Shown: piece by piece, positions 8,193 to 15,670 of the stretch
How positions within the stretch are numbered: position 1 is the first letter of the stretch
Layout: every line of letters begins with the position of its first letter
DNA from: Bacillota bacterium
Lineage (GTDB): Bacteria > Bacillota > Clostridia > Lachnospirales > Anaerotignaceae
Assembly: GCA_017534115.1 (NCBI GenBank)
Contig: JAFWDD010000010.1
Coordinates: 1-43,637, forward strand
Direction: 5' to 3'
Length of the DNA: 43,637 bases
The notes under the pieces: model-generated
The model's input: the letters and a program-made list of their open reading frames with translations, nothing else
What the model was told of the DNA's origin: nothing
The model's database searches: none
Made by a program: the position numbers and the translations under genes

Positions 8193-8201
8193 ACCCTCAA
8201 T

Positions 8202-8507
8202 TTATTTTTCCACCTCGCCGGTATAAGCTTTCATTCCGCCGATACAGGTTACATTTGTGTATCCCATTTCAACAAGAGCAGCGGCCGCTTTTCCGCCTCT
8301 CACTCCGCTGAGGCAGTATACGAAAACAGGTGTATTAAGATCAGTTACCGCTTCTTTGGCTTTCTCGATTTCCTGAACGGGAATATTGATGCTTCCGGGA
8401 ATATGTCCTTCGCTGTACTCGTCAGGCTTTCTCACATCCAAAAGAACCGCGCCGGCTGTTTCTTTATATAATTTTGCTCCTTCATTGATATCCATTGTAT
8501 TTCCCAT
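8202..8507 (-). CDS. Single-domain rhodanese-like sulfurtransferase
   Basis: A small cytosolic protein of 101 residues made of one rhodanese domain: LLDVRKPDEYSEGHIPGS (residues 22-39) and an active-site loop beginning at Cys65 (CLSGVR). It probably carries a persulfide or moves sulfane sulfur; the natural donor and acceptor are unknown. The frame opens 15 codons earlier, but AGGAGG lies eight bases before the ATG at 8507. It has its own terminator and promoter and so is a single-gene unit. It lies downstream of an oxygen-defence gene, which fits a thiol/sulfur stress role but proves nothing. Confidence 0.92.
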   Translation of the reverse strand: MGNTMDINEGAKLYKETAGAVLLDVRKPDEYSEGHIPGSINIPVQEIEKAKEAVTDLNTPVFVYCLSGVRGGKAAAALVEMGYTNVTCIGGMKAYTGEVEK

Positions 8508-8542
8508 GATTTGTACCTCCTGTAAATATTTCCTTTTAAAAT

Positions 8543-8551
8543 ATTTTACCA
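8543..8551 (-). promoter_or_regulatory. Extended -10 promoter of the rhodanese gene
   Basis: The minus strand reads TGTGGTAAAAT, an extended -10 (TGG plus TAAAAT at 8543-8548), about 36 bases before the start codon. No good -35 is seen. The same TGTGGTA string recurs at several other promoters in the window. Confidence 0.5.
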
Positions 8552-8631
8552 CAAATATCGATATAATGAAAGATTCTTATTATCAGGAAATGTCTGCGGC
8601 CCGAATTTTTTCTTCCTGCGAAAAATCACAT

Positions 8632-8666
8632 AAAAATAACGGCATGACCAATAAAGTCACACCGTT
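8632..8666 (-). terminator. Terminator after the rubrerythrin-containing gene
   Basis: On the minus strand AACGGTGTGAC pairs with GTCATGCCGTT (11 bp with two G-U pairs, 7-base loop), followed by ATTTTTA. It begins about 40 bases after the stop codon at 8708. Confidence 0.8.
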
Positions 8667-8707
8667 AAAAGTTATTCTAAATATGTCCGAAAAACCGGAA
8701 TTAAAGA

Positions 8708-9364
8708 TTAGTAGTTTTCTGCGTTGATTTCGAAATATGCCTGAGGATGAGCGCATACAGGACAGATTTCGGGAGCCTTTGTTCCTACAACAATGTGTCC
8801 GCAGTTGCGGCATTCCCATATCTTAACTTCGCTCTTTTCGAATACCTGTTTCATTTCAATATTTTTAAGAAGAGCGCGGTAACGTTCCTCATGATGTTTC
8901 TCAATAGCCGCTACGCCTCTGAATTTTGCGGCAAGCTCGGGGAAGCCTTCCTCTTCTGCTGTTTTTGTGAAGCCTTCGTACATATCTGTCCACTCGTAGT
9001 TTTCTCCGTCAGCTGCTGCTTCCAGGTTGTCTGTTGTAGAACCGATTCCTTTCAGCTCCTTGAACCAGAGTTTAGCGTGTTCCTTTTCGTTTTCGGCTGT
9101 TTTCAGGAAAAGAGCGGAAATCTGCTCATAGCCTTCCTTTTTAGCTACGGAAGCGAAATATGTGTATTTATTCCTTGCCTGAGATTCGCCTGCGAAAGCC
9201 GCCTCAAGATTCTTTTCCGTCTGTGTTCCTGCATAAGGATTTGCGGAAGAACCCGCGATTTCCATTAAATTGTCGCCTGTTGCCTTGCACACGGGGCATA
9301 CAGCCTCGCTTATGTTGGGCGCCTCAAATTCAGCTCCGCATAATTTACATTTGAATTTTGCCAT
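8708..9364 (-). CDS. Rubrerythrin (internal translation start within the fused frame)
   Basis: A peroxide-scavenging di-iron protein of anaerobes, 218 residues if initiated here. It has an N-terminal rubredoxin-like knuckle (C6, C9, C23, C26) and a ferritin-like four-helix domain with Glu60, Glu93 and His96 (ENEKEHA) and IEKHHEERY near 154-162. A C-terminal rubredoxin domain follows (CRNCG at 185-189, CPVC at 201-204). AAAGGAGG precedes the ATG with ideal spacing, so an independent product is likely even though the frame upstream is open. It shares the stop and terminator of the fused frame. Electrons could come from the attached rubredoxin-FMN module. Confidence 0.7.
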   Translation of the reverse strand: MAKFKCKLCGAEFEAPNISEAVCPVCKATGDNLMEIAGSSANPYAGTQTEKNLEAAFAGESQARNKYTYFASVAKKEGYEQISALFLKTAENEKEHAKLWFKELKGIGSTTDNLEAAADGENYEWTDMYEGFTKTAEEEGFPELAAKFRGVAAIEKHHEERYRALLKNIEMKQVFEKSEVKIWECRNCGHIVVGTKAPEICPVCAHPQAYFEINAENY

Positions 9365-10807
9365 TTTTATTTCCTCCTTTAAATTATTATCTGTATTTAT
9401 ATTAACACATTCAGGTGCGTTTCCGCCGTGGGGTATTCCCGTAAATTCGGCTATATCCTTGTCAAGGGTAACCATGTCGGAAATATTTATGTCGTGAACG
9501 GACGTATGTCCCGTTATTCTCGCGAACATTTCCAGCTCCGCTTTTGTTACATTGAGGAAGTTGGCCACTCTCTGAGCCGCCGCATCCACATTGAGACGTT
9601 TTCTCAGTTCGGGATCCTGTGTAGCTATACCAACGGGACACCTTCCTGTACCGCAGATCCTGTACTGCTGGCAGGCCGCCGCTATAAGAGCCGCGCTTGC
9701 TATGGCCACAGCGTCCGCTCCCATGGCCAGAGCTTTCACGAAATCCGAAGATACCCGAAGTCCTCCCGTGATTACAAGAGATATATCGGAATTTACGGAA
9801 TCAAGGTATTTTCTTGCTCTTGCCAGAGCGTAGATCGTAGGCACTGAAGTGGATTCTCTGAGAAGGAAAGGACTTGAGCCCGTAGCTCCGCCTCTGCCAT
9901 CTATGGTGATGAAATCGGGAGCCGCGAATACACAGTGCTCCAGATCTCTTTCGATTCTTCCTGCGGCTATCTTAATACCTATGGGTCTGCCTTCGGAACG
10001 CTCTCTTAACATATCCACCATAGCCTTAAGGTCTTCCTTTGAATTTATCTCCGGGAATTTGCTGGGACTCTGAACGTCCTCGCCGGGTTTTTTGCCCCTT
10101 AATGCCGCGATTTCGGGCGTTACCTTCTCGCCGGGAAGATGTCCGCCCATTCCGGGCTTGGTTCCCTGGCCTATTTTTATCTCGATTGCGTCCGCCGATT
10201 TAAGGTTTTCGTCCGTAACGCTGTATTTATTGGGAATATACTCAAATATATATTTGTATGATGCTTCCCTTTCTTCGGGAAGTATTCCGCCTTCTCCGCT
10301 GCACATAGCCGTTTTCGCCATTGCGCTTCCCTTTGCAAGAGCAACCTTTATCTCGCGGGAAAGTGCTCCGAAGGACATATGAGAAATATACACCGGATTT
10401 TCGATTATCATGGACTTTTTCGCATGCTTTCCGATAACCGTTTTTGTGTCGACAGGATCATTGTCATTGAGAGGCGGCGGATTGAGCTGGGCGCCTAAAA
10501 GCAATATATCGTCCCAGCTGGGCATAGGCATTCTTGTTCCCATGGCTCCGTCAATTTTTTTGCCTGTAACCGCCATCTGATGGATCTCTTCCATAAAGCG
10601 GCTTTCCTTGTCATGTCTCACATACGCGGGGTCATAATTAAGCTCTCCCTCATACTGGGGAGCAGTCTGAGCCTCAGCCTCTTCCACCTTTACAAAATTT
10701 GAAACGGGCTGTTTGCATACGGGACAGCATTCCAGCTCGGAAAGGCTTTTCCCTTCTTTTTCCTCATCAAAAACATATCCGCATATACTGCATTTATATA
10801 CTGCCAT
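8708..10807 (-). CDS. In-frame fusion: rubredoxin - glutamate synthase FMN domain - rubrerythrin
   Basis: One open frame of 699 codons. Residues 1-40 are a rubredoxin-like zinc/iron knuckle (C6, C9, C28, C31). Residues about 80-465 are the FMN-binding GltB domain 2, with [10 protein letters not shown] near 305 and the 3Fe-4S cysteines C379, C385 and C390 in the spacing known from GltB. The glutaminase domain is absent, so it is a glutamate-synthase-related oxidoreductase rather than a full GOGAT. Residues 482-699 are a complete rubrerythrin. The linker at about 466-481 looks like translated AT-rich spacer and contains GGAGG eight bases before an in-frame ATG, so these were probably two genes whose stop codon was lost, naturally or by a sequencing error. 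The frame opens 102 codons earlier; AAGGTGA before 10807 marks the real start. Confidence 0.82.
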   Translation of the reverse strand: MAVYKCSICGYVFDEEKEGKSLSELECCPVCKQPVSNFVKVEEAEAQTAPQYEGELNYDPAYVRHDKESRFMEEIHQMAVTGKKIDGAMGTRMPMPSWDDILLLGAQLNPPPLNDNDPVDTKTVIGKHAKKSMIIENPVYISHMSFGALSREIKVALAKGSAMAKTAMCSGEGGILPEEREASYKYIFEYIPNKYSVTDENLKSADAIEIKIGQGTKPGMGGHLPGEKVTPEIAALRGKKPGEDVQSPSKFPEINSKEDLKAMVDMLRERSEGRPIGIKIAAGRIERDLEHCVFAAPDFITIDGRGGATGSSPFLLRESTSVPTIYALARARKYLDSVNSDISLVITGGLRVSSDFVKALAMGADAVAIASAALIAAACQQYRICGTGRCPVGIATQDPELRKRLNVDAAAQRVANFLNVTKAELEMFARITGHTSVHDINISDMVTLDKDIAEFTGIPHGGNAPECVNINTDNNLKEEIKMAKFKCKLCGAEFEAPNISEAVCPVCKATGDNLMEIAGSSANPYAGTQTEKNLEAAFAGESQARNKYTYFASVAKKEGYEQISALFLKTAENEKEHAKLWFKELKGIGSTTDNLEAAADGENYEWTDMYEGFTKTAEEEGFPELAAKFRGVAAIEKHHEERYRALLKNIEMKQVFEKSEVKIWECRNCGHIVVGTKAPEICPVCAHPQAYFEINAENY

Positions 10808-10872
10808 AAAATCACCTTTTTTAAACCAATATTTAATAAAAAACAACATACAGATAAACTTTATCTTCATTA

Positions 10873-10902
10873 ATAATATTATACCTGTTTGCAGTTTGTC
10901 AA
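10873..10902 (-). promoter_or_regulatory. Promoter of the rubredoxin-GltB/rubrerythrin gene
   Basis: The minus strand has a perfect TTGACA (10897-10902), an 18-base spacer and TATTAT (10873-10878). A TATAAT also occurs, but only 13 bases from the -35. The leader is about 60 bases. Perfect or near-perfect dyads for PerR or Rex were not evident by eye. Confidence 0.65.
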
Positions 10903-10950
10903 CGGTAACAGACCGTCGGGAAATTATCCGCAATCGGGTTTTTCGAATAC

Positions 10951-10984
10951 AAAAAACGGCATGAATTCTTTTATCATACCGTTT
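10951..10984 (-). terminator. Terminator of the lysA-LUD operon
   Basis: On the minus strand AAACGGTATGA pairs with TCATGCCGTTT across a 9-base loop with a T run after it. It lies 45 bases past the LUD stop. Confidence 0.85.
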
Positions 10985-11028
10985 TAACAACATTGGTGAT
11001 ATTTTAAACTCCAAAAGGACATTTTTAC

Positions 11029-11667
11029 TTAAAATCCAAGGTTTTCGTTTACCAGAATAACCTTGATCCTTCCAGGGACTTTGGATTTCCTTGTAATCAT
11101 GAACTGACAGCACATACAGTCGGGAGCCATGCAGTCCATGCAGACGCCTGTTTTCGCGCAGGGTGTGGAAAGTCCCAGTCTCATGCCGTTTATGGGAGCG
11201 GAATAATTTCTTGCTCTTGTAAGTCCGTCTTCAACATCCTTCACGATTTTGTTCACGCCTACTATAAAAAGCACGTTTTTCGGCCCGAATGCGATTGCGG
11301 AAACTCTGTTTGCATTGCCGTCTATATTTACTATTTCGCCTTTTTCAGTGATAGCGTTGGCGCTGGCAAGAAAATAGTCGCAAAAGTAAGCTTTTCTGTA
11401 TATTTCCTGAACCTCGTCCTCATTTTTGGCTTCCGCTCTGTCGTATACAACATAATTGCCTTCCTTAAGCGCGGATTTCAGTCCGATCTCCTCCGCGGAA
11501 ACCGTACCGCCCCATGTTACGGAGCTGCCTTCCTTTATGAGGTCAAGAGCGATTTTCTTAGCCTCTTCCTTATCTTTCGCGAAATAACCCTCAAATCCTC
11601 TTTTCTCAAGGAAAGGTATCATGTTTTTCGCCACAGTTTCATTTCTTTTGCTTATAAATTCGTTCAT
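11029..11667 (-). CDS. LUD domain (lactate utilisation, LutC/DUF162-like) protein
   Basis: A single LUD-type domain of 212 residues. Conserved features are WGGTVS near 52, the central [16 protein letters not shown] segment and [11 protein letters not shown] near 147. The C-terminal cysteine cluster ([11 protein letters not shown] then CMCC) may hold a metal or an Fe-S centre. Related LutC proteins belong to lactate oxidation complexes, but lutA and lutB are not here, so the substrate is unknown. AGGGAGA upstream supports the start. It is 18 bases after lysA on the same strand and ends at a clear terminator, so the two are co-transcribed; a link to lysine synthesis is not obvious. Confidence 0.85.
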   Translation of the reverse strand: MNEFISKRNETVAKNMIPFLEKRGFEGYFAKDKEEAKKIALDLIKEGSSVTWGGTVSAEEIGLKSALKEGNYVVYDRAEAKNEDEVQEIYRKAYFCDYFLASANAITEKGEIVNIDGNANRVSAIAFGPKNVLFIVGVNKIVKDVEDGLTRARNYSAPINGMRLGLSTPCAKTGVCMDCMAPDCMCCQFMITRKSKVPGRIKVILVNENLGF

Positions 11668-11685
11668 TTTATCTCCCTCTTCAAA

Positions 11686-12954
11686 TTATAAATCCTCTAA
11701 AGAAACCATACCCTTCATCATATCTTCAAGGGTATCTCTTTCACGTATAAGAGCCACGCTTCCGTCTTCTCTCAGGAGTATCTCAGCGGGTTTTAATCTG
11801 AGATTATAGTTTGAGCTCATGGAAAAGCCGTAAGCTCCCGCGTCCAGAACGCCTAAAATATCCCCTTCGAATATTTCCGGAAGGACTCTGTCATGGGCAA
11901 GAATGTCTCCGCTTTCGCAGATGTTTCCCACGATCTTAACGTTTTCTTCTTTTTCGGATTTTTTATCCGAAGGTCTGTATATCTCTATTCCGTGGTATGA
12001 ATCGTACATGACCGGTCTCTGGAGAACATTAAATCCCACATCGCAGCCAATGTATTTCTGTCCGCAGTTTGTTTTTACGGAATGCACCTTGCCGAGAATC
12101 ATTCCCGACTCAGCGGAAATATAGCGTCCGGGCTCAATTCTGAAGGTTACCTCCTTGCCGTATTTTTTTACGAAATCAAAAATAACCTTGTCGACACTTT
12201 CCCTTACGGCGGCAATATTGAGAGAGTTTTCTCCGTCTTCCTTGTGATAAGGTATGCCGTATCCGCCGCCCATATCAATGAATTCCAGATCGGGGAACTC
12301 CATGGCGATCTCGAGAAGCATTTTTGTGCCTTCCGCGAAAACGCTCTCGTTCATATTAAGCGAACCTATGTGCTGATTCAGCCCGATAAGCTTAAGATCG
12401 TACTTTTTGATTATATTTTTTACATCTTCTACAAATATTTTCTCTATTCCGAATTTGGTCTTTTCTCCTGCCGTTGTGATTTTGGGGTTGTCTCCCGCGC
12501 CCATTCCCGCATTGAAGCGGACGGCTATCTTTCCGCCGGGATTAATCTTTCCGTAAGTCTCAAGCTGGCTCAGGGAATCCACGGATATTACAACTCCCGT
12601 ATCTATGGCGTACTGCATCTCATCCTCGGAAACATTATTGCAGATATAGAAAATCTGCTCAGGCTTATATCCCGCCTGAAGAGCAACATAAATCTCTCCG
12701 GGAGACATGGCGTCCACCAGAAGTCCTTCTGATTTCACTATCTGTATGAAAGCAAGATTGCTGTTTGCTTTTATGGAATAATCCACCTCGAAATGAGGAT
12801 ATGTGGAGATGGATTTCAAGTCTCTGCATTTTTCTCTTATTATTTTCTCATTATAAACATATAATGGAGTGCCGAACTTTCCGGCAAGCTCAATGGGATC
12901 CTTGCCCATGAAGAAATTGTTTTTATCTGTAACCGGCGAATATATCTTCCGCAT
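11686..12954 (-). CDS. lysA: Diaminopimelate decarboxylase LysA
   Basis: A PLP enzyme (alanine-racemase fold, type III) that decarboxylates meso-diaminopimelate to lysine in the cytosol. The PLP lysine is Lys62 in DYSIKANSN. HIGS, the phosphate loop GGGYGIPY, EPGR and the partner-subunit active-site motif CESGD all follow in order. The length of 422 residues is normal. A GTG three codons upstream is possible, but AAAGGTG lies eight bases before the ATG at 12954. A strong promoter is upstream and a LUD gene downstream. Other PLP decarboxylases of this fold act on ornithine or arginine; the CESGD and overall spacing favour LysA. Confidence 0.94.
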   Translation of the reverse strand: MRKIYSPVTDKNNFFMGKDPIELAGKFGTPLYVYNEKIIREKCRDLKSISTYPHFEVDYSIKANSNLAFIQIVKSEGLLVDAMSPGEIYVALQAGYKPEQIFYICNNVSEDEMQYAIDTGVVISVDSLSQLETYGKINPGGKIAVRFNAGMGAGDNPKITTAGEKTKFGIEKIFVEDVKNIIKKYDLKLIGLNQHIGSLNMNESVFAEGTKMLLEIAMEFPDLEFIDMGGGYGIPYHKEDGENSLNIAAVRESVDKVIFDFVKKYGKEVTFRIEPGRYISAESGMILGKVHSVKTNCGQKYIGCDVGFNVLQRPVMYDSYHGIEIYRPSDKKSEKEENVKIVGNICESGDILAHDRVLPEIFEGDILGVLDAGAYGFSMSSNYNLRLKPAEILLREDGSVALIRERDTLEDMMKGMVSLEDL

Positions 12955-12990
12955 ATATCTCACACCTTTCGTCAGTTTATTATTGCATAA

Positions 12991-13019
12991 ATTATATCAT
13001 TTACTCAAATATATTGCAA
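12991..13019 (-). promoter_or_regulatory. Promoter of lysA
   Basis: Minus strand: TTGCAA (13014-13019), a 17-base spacer, and TATAAT (12991-12996) preceded by TGA, an extended -10. No lysine riboswitch is visible in the short leader. Confidence 0.75.
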
Positions 13020-13287
13020 TAAAATACATTTTGGCCGCAAAACTTTTACTTTTTGCTTAATTGTCCGGTATTGTTTTAAGAAAATTTATTGAAATTTCGC
13101 GCTCAGCATTAATTTTTTCCAATGTATGCACAATTTAAAGTATATTAATGCTTTTTTTAACCATATTTTTCATTAAAAATTCACATCGGGATGAACCGGA
13201 ATGCAAAATATTCATTTTCTGTATAAATATCCAAATTTTTTATACCGCGTATAAGTCAAATTTTTTATAATCATATTGACTGTTTTG

Positions 13288-13296
13288 TGGTATACT
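13288..13296 (+). promoter_or_regulatory. Extended -10 promoter for the trmH-like gene
   Basis: TGTGGTATACT: TGG at 13288-13290 and TATACT at 13291-13296, about 50 bases before the GTG start. A TTGACT at 13276-13281 is too close to pair with it but could work with GATAAT at 13300-13305 (18-base spacer). Confidence 0.5.
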
Positions 13297-13348
13297 TAGG
13301 ATAATCACATGAAACAGGGGAAAATCATTCTGTAAGGAGACCGGAATC

Positions 13349-14131
13349 GTGAGTATTTACGTCGAAAGCTTTAAAAACAGAATAGTTAAGGAAATAAAGC
13401 AGATCCAAATCAAAAAGCACAGATGGGAAAAGAAGGTATTCATTGCCGAAGGCCTGAACTTCGTGGATGAAATACCTGAAAGCTATCATGTGGAGGCTTT
13501 CGTTTTCTCCAAAACCTTCGCGGAGAAAAACGATATTGATTTTTATGAGAAAAAAGCTCCCGTTTATATCCTGAAAAACGAGATATTTATTTCTCTCAGT
13601 GACACAAAGACCCCGCAGGGTATCATGGCTGTTGTGGGCGAAAAAAGGTATAATCCAGAGGATATAGTTAAAAGAGGAGATTTCTTCATTGTCTGCGAGG
13701 AAGTCAAGGACCCGGGAAATTTAGGCACCATTATCCGCACCGCGGACGCATTCGGAGCAAAGGGCGTTTTCCTCACAAAGGACTGCGTTGACCTGTATTC
13801 CGGAAAGGTTCTTAGGTCAACAATGGGCTCGGTATTCCATATCCCAATCGTTCAGGGTCTGGAAAAGACCCGAATCATGGAGCTTTTGAAAAAATATAAC
13901 GTATCCCCTATCGGCGCACATCTTTCCGGCAAAAAAACACCGGACAAGCTGGATTTGAAAAAGCCCTGCGCCATACTCATAGGCAACGAGACCAAAGGGC
14001 TTTCCGACGAAATATCGTCTCTATGCGAAGAGCTTGTTAAAATTCCCATGCCGGGAAAAGCGGAGTCTCTGAACGCTTCTGTTGCCGCCGCGGTACTTAT
14101 GTACGAAACTTTGAGACAAAGGAGGCTGTAA
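13349..14131 (+). CDS. TrmH/SpoU-family RNA 2'-O-methyltransferase
   Basis: A SAM-dependent, trefoil-knot (SPOUT) methyltransferase that probably modifies ribose in rRNA or tRNA. An N-terminal substrate-binding region of about 100 residues precedes motif 1, DPGNLGTIIRTADAFG, at 121-136. Motif 2 is IGNETKGLS near 210, and motif 3, IPMPGKAESLNAS, lies close to the C-terminus. Length is 260 residues. The start is GTG with AAGGAGA eight bases upstream. The target nucleotide cannot be deduced. It is three bases from the next gene, so the two are translationally coupled. Confidence 0.92.
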   Translation: MSIYVESFKNRIVKEIKQIQIKKHRWEKKVFIAEGLNFVDEIPESYHVEAFVFSKTFAEKNDIDFYEKKAPVYILKNEIFISLSDTKTPQGIMAVVGEKRYNPEDIVKRGDFFIVCEEVKDPGNLGTIIRTADAFGAKGVFLTKDCVDLYSGKVLRSTMGSVFHIPIVQGLEKTRIMELLKKYNVSPIGAHLSGKKTPDKLDLKKPCAILIGNETKGLSDEISSLCEELVKIPMPGKAESLNASVAAAVLMYETLRQRRL

Positions 14132-14134
14132 AAA

Positions 14135-14947
14135 ATGAAAAAAAGGTATTTGATCCCTGCCTTCATGCTTTTATTCGGAGGACTTTTCCTCTGGTATGAA
14201 AGCAATAAAATAGAAACAAGCACATTTGTATATAAAAACAGGAAACTCCCCGAAAACTTTGACGGATTTTCCATCGTTCAGATTTCGGATCTGCACAACA
14301 AAAGATTCTCATCGGGACAAAGAAGGCTCATCAAGAAAATCGAAAGCCTTTCTCCCGACATAATAGTCGTTACGGGCGACATCATCAAAAGAACTTCCAT
14401 GGAAATGGACAACGCTCTGGAATTTCTGGAAAAGGCCGTGGACATCGCTCCCGTGTACTTCACTCCCGGAAACCACGAAATACATTATGTTCCCAGAAGA
14501 ACTCTCTATAAGAAAATGCGGGAACTGGGCGTAACCATTCTCATAAATGAGCGGGAGATACTGGATGTATACGGTCAGCAGATAAATCTCTGGGGACTGG
14601 ATCCCATGAATGAATATATCAAATGTCTGAAGGAAATTTACAAAGAAAAGGACGATTTCAACATACTCCTCGCCCACAGACCCGACAGATTCAGGATTTA
14701 CGCCAAAAGCAAGGCGGATCTTATACTGGCGGGACACGCTCACGGCGGCGGAATACGCATAAACGGGAAACCTCTTTATGCTCCGAACCAGGGTTTTCAT
14801 CCTCCCTACGCCTGTGACGCCCATGTGCTTGGCAAGTCCACAATGATAGTCAGCAGAGGTCTGGGAGACGCAGTAATCCCCATACGAATTTTCAACAGAC
14901 CCGAAATTGTCGAAATAATCTTAAAAAAAGATTACAGTTTCGAATGA
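14135..14947 (+). CDS. Membrane-anchored metallophosphoesterase (YkuE/YaeI-like)
   Basis: A calcineurin-like phosphoesterase of 270 residues with an N-terminal signal-anchor helix at about 5-21. The metal-binding motifs are all present: DLH at 52-54, GD at 81-82, GNHE at 112-115, His181, and GHAHGG at 200-205. YaeI/YkuE relatives act on lipid or wall-lipid substrates at the outer face of the membrane, so a similar extracytoplasmic job is likely. It directly follows the RNA methyltransferase (three-base gap); the functional link is unclear. Confidence 0.9.
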   Translation: MKKRYLIPAFMLLFGGLFLWYESNKIETSTFVYKNRKLPENFDGFSIVQISDLHNKRFSSGQRRLIKKIESLSPDIIVVTGDIIKRTSMEMDNALEFLEKAVDIAPVYFTPGNHEIHYVPRRTLYKKMRELGVTILINEREILDVYGQQINLWGLDPMNEYIKCLKEIYKEKDDFNILLAHRPDRFRIYAKSKADLILAGHAHGGGIRINGKPLYAPNQGFHPPYACDAHVLGKSTMIVSRGLGDAVIPIRIFNRPEIVEIILKKDYSFE

Positions 14948-14951
14948 GTCC

Positions 14952-14980
14952 TTGAATAATGACTTTTTTTGTACTATACT
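14952..14980 (+). promoter_or_regulatory. Promoter of the cyclophilin gene
   Basis: TTGAAT (14952-14957), a 17-base spacer and TATACT (14975-14980), immediately after the phosphoesterase stop. The leader is about 60 bases and contains a repeated ATACTTGATTT string of unknown meaning. Confidence 0.7.
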
Positions 14981-15045
14981 AAACATATACTTGATTTTAT
15001 ACTTGATTTGAGTAGTTTTTTTACTTTTTAGAAAGGATTGATTGT

Positions 15046-15597
15046 ATGGCTAACCGTAACCCCATCGTTACAATCACTATGGCTGACGGCGGTGTGATAA
15101 AAGCGGAGTTATATCCCGAAGCAGCGCCCAATACTGTAAACAATTTCATTTCACTTATTAAGAAAGGCTTCTATAACGGCCTGACTTTCCATAGAGTTGT
15201 TCCCGGATTCATGATTCAGGGCGGAGACCCCAAAGGCAACGGCATGGGCGGTCCCGGATACTGCATTAAAGGAGAATTCCGCGCAAACGGCGTAATCAAC
15301 GACATAAAGCATGACAGAGGCGTTCTTTCCATGGCGAGAACCCAGAAGAACGACACGGCAGGAAGCCAGTTCTTTATTATGCACGCGGACATCACATATC
15401 TTAACGGACAGTATGCCGCTTTCGGCAAAGTCATAAGCGGTATGGATGTTGTGGACAGGATCGCGTCCGCGGCAAGAAACAAATCTGACAAGCCTTATGA
15501 GCCTCAGGTTATGCAGACCGTTGAAGTGGATACATTCGGAGTTAATTATCCCGAGCCGGAAAAAATGAAGAGAAGACCTTCCTTCTTCGGATTTTAA
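15046..15597 (+). CDS. Peptidyl-prolyl cis-trans isomerase, cyclophilin type
   Basis: It catalyses proline isomerisation during protein folding. The cyclophilin core is clear: LTFHRVVPGFMIQGGDP with catalytic Arg50, MARTQ and GSQFFIMHAD in the 95-115 region, and YAAFGKV near 123. There is no signal peptide, so it should act in the cytosol. Length of 183 residues includes a short basic C-terminal tail (KMKRRPSFFGF). GAAAGGA precedes the ATG. It has its own promoter and terminator. Confidence 0.95.
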   Translation: MANRNPIVTITMADGGVIKAELYPEAAPNTVNNFISLIKKGFYNGLTFHRVVPGFMIQGGDPKGNGMGGPGYCIKGEFRANGVINDIKHDRGVLSMARTQKNDTAGSQFFIMHADITYLNGQYAAFGKVISGMDVVDRIASAARNKSDKPYEPQVMQTVEVDTFGVNYPEPEKMKRRPSFFGF

Positions 15598-15630
15598 GAG
15601 CTCCGATTCAGCTTAAATACGTTAAAATCG

Positions 15631-15670
15631 AAAGACTGTAAGATTTTATATTTCCTACAGTCTTTTTTAT
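15631..15670. terminator. Terminator of the cyclophilin gene, shared with convergent recD2
   Basis: AAAGACTGTA (15631-15640) pairs with TACAGTCTTT (15656-15665), with TTTTAT after it on the plus strand. The right arm abuts the recD2 stop codon at 15667. On the minus strand the tail is TTTCGATTTT, a weaker terminator for recD2. Confidence 0.85.

Larger units (their letters stand above)
7661..8201. other. Intergenic region upstream of the pantothenate operon
   Basis: There is no credible gene. From left to right it holds the pan operon leader (about 140 bases) and promoter, and an AT-rich stretch (about 7840-8060). A compact set of nested dyads follows at 8091-8138: ATGCG with CGCAT, GACC with GGTC, and CTCCG with CGGAG. 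On the minus strand T6 follows the outer stem. Last comes the rhodanese terminator at 8156-8192. A 9-base inverted repeat, CAGACCAAA (8014-8022) and TTTGGTCTG (8110-8118), spans the middle. The nested dyads could be a second terminator or a small RNA. Confidence 0.5.
12955..13348. other. AT-rich divergent intergenic region between lysA and trmH-like gene
   Basis: It holds the lysA promoter at 12991-13019 (minus) and an extended -10 promoter at 13288-13296 (plus). Between about 13020 and 13260 there is only AT-rich DNA with no open frame, no clear hairpin and no repeat that I can see. Confidence 0.6.

Noticed and set aside
12955..13348. Lysine riboswitch upstream of lysA
   Set aside because: The promoter lies about 30 bases before the start codon, leaving no room for the roughly 170-base aptamer.
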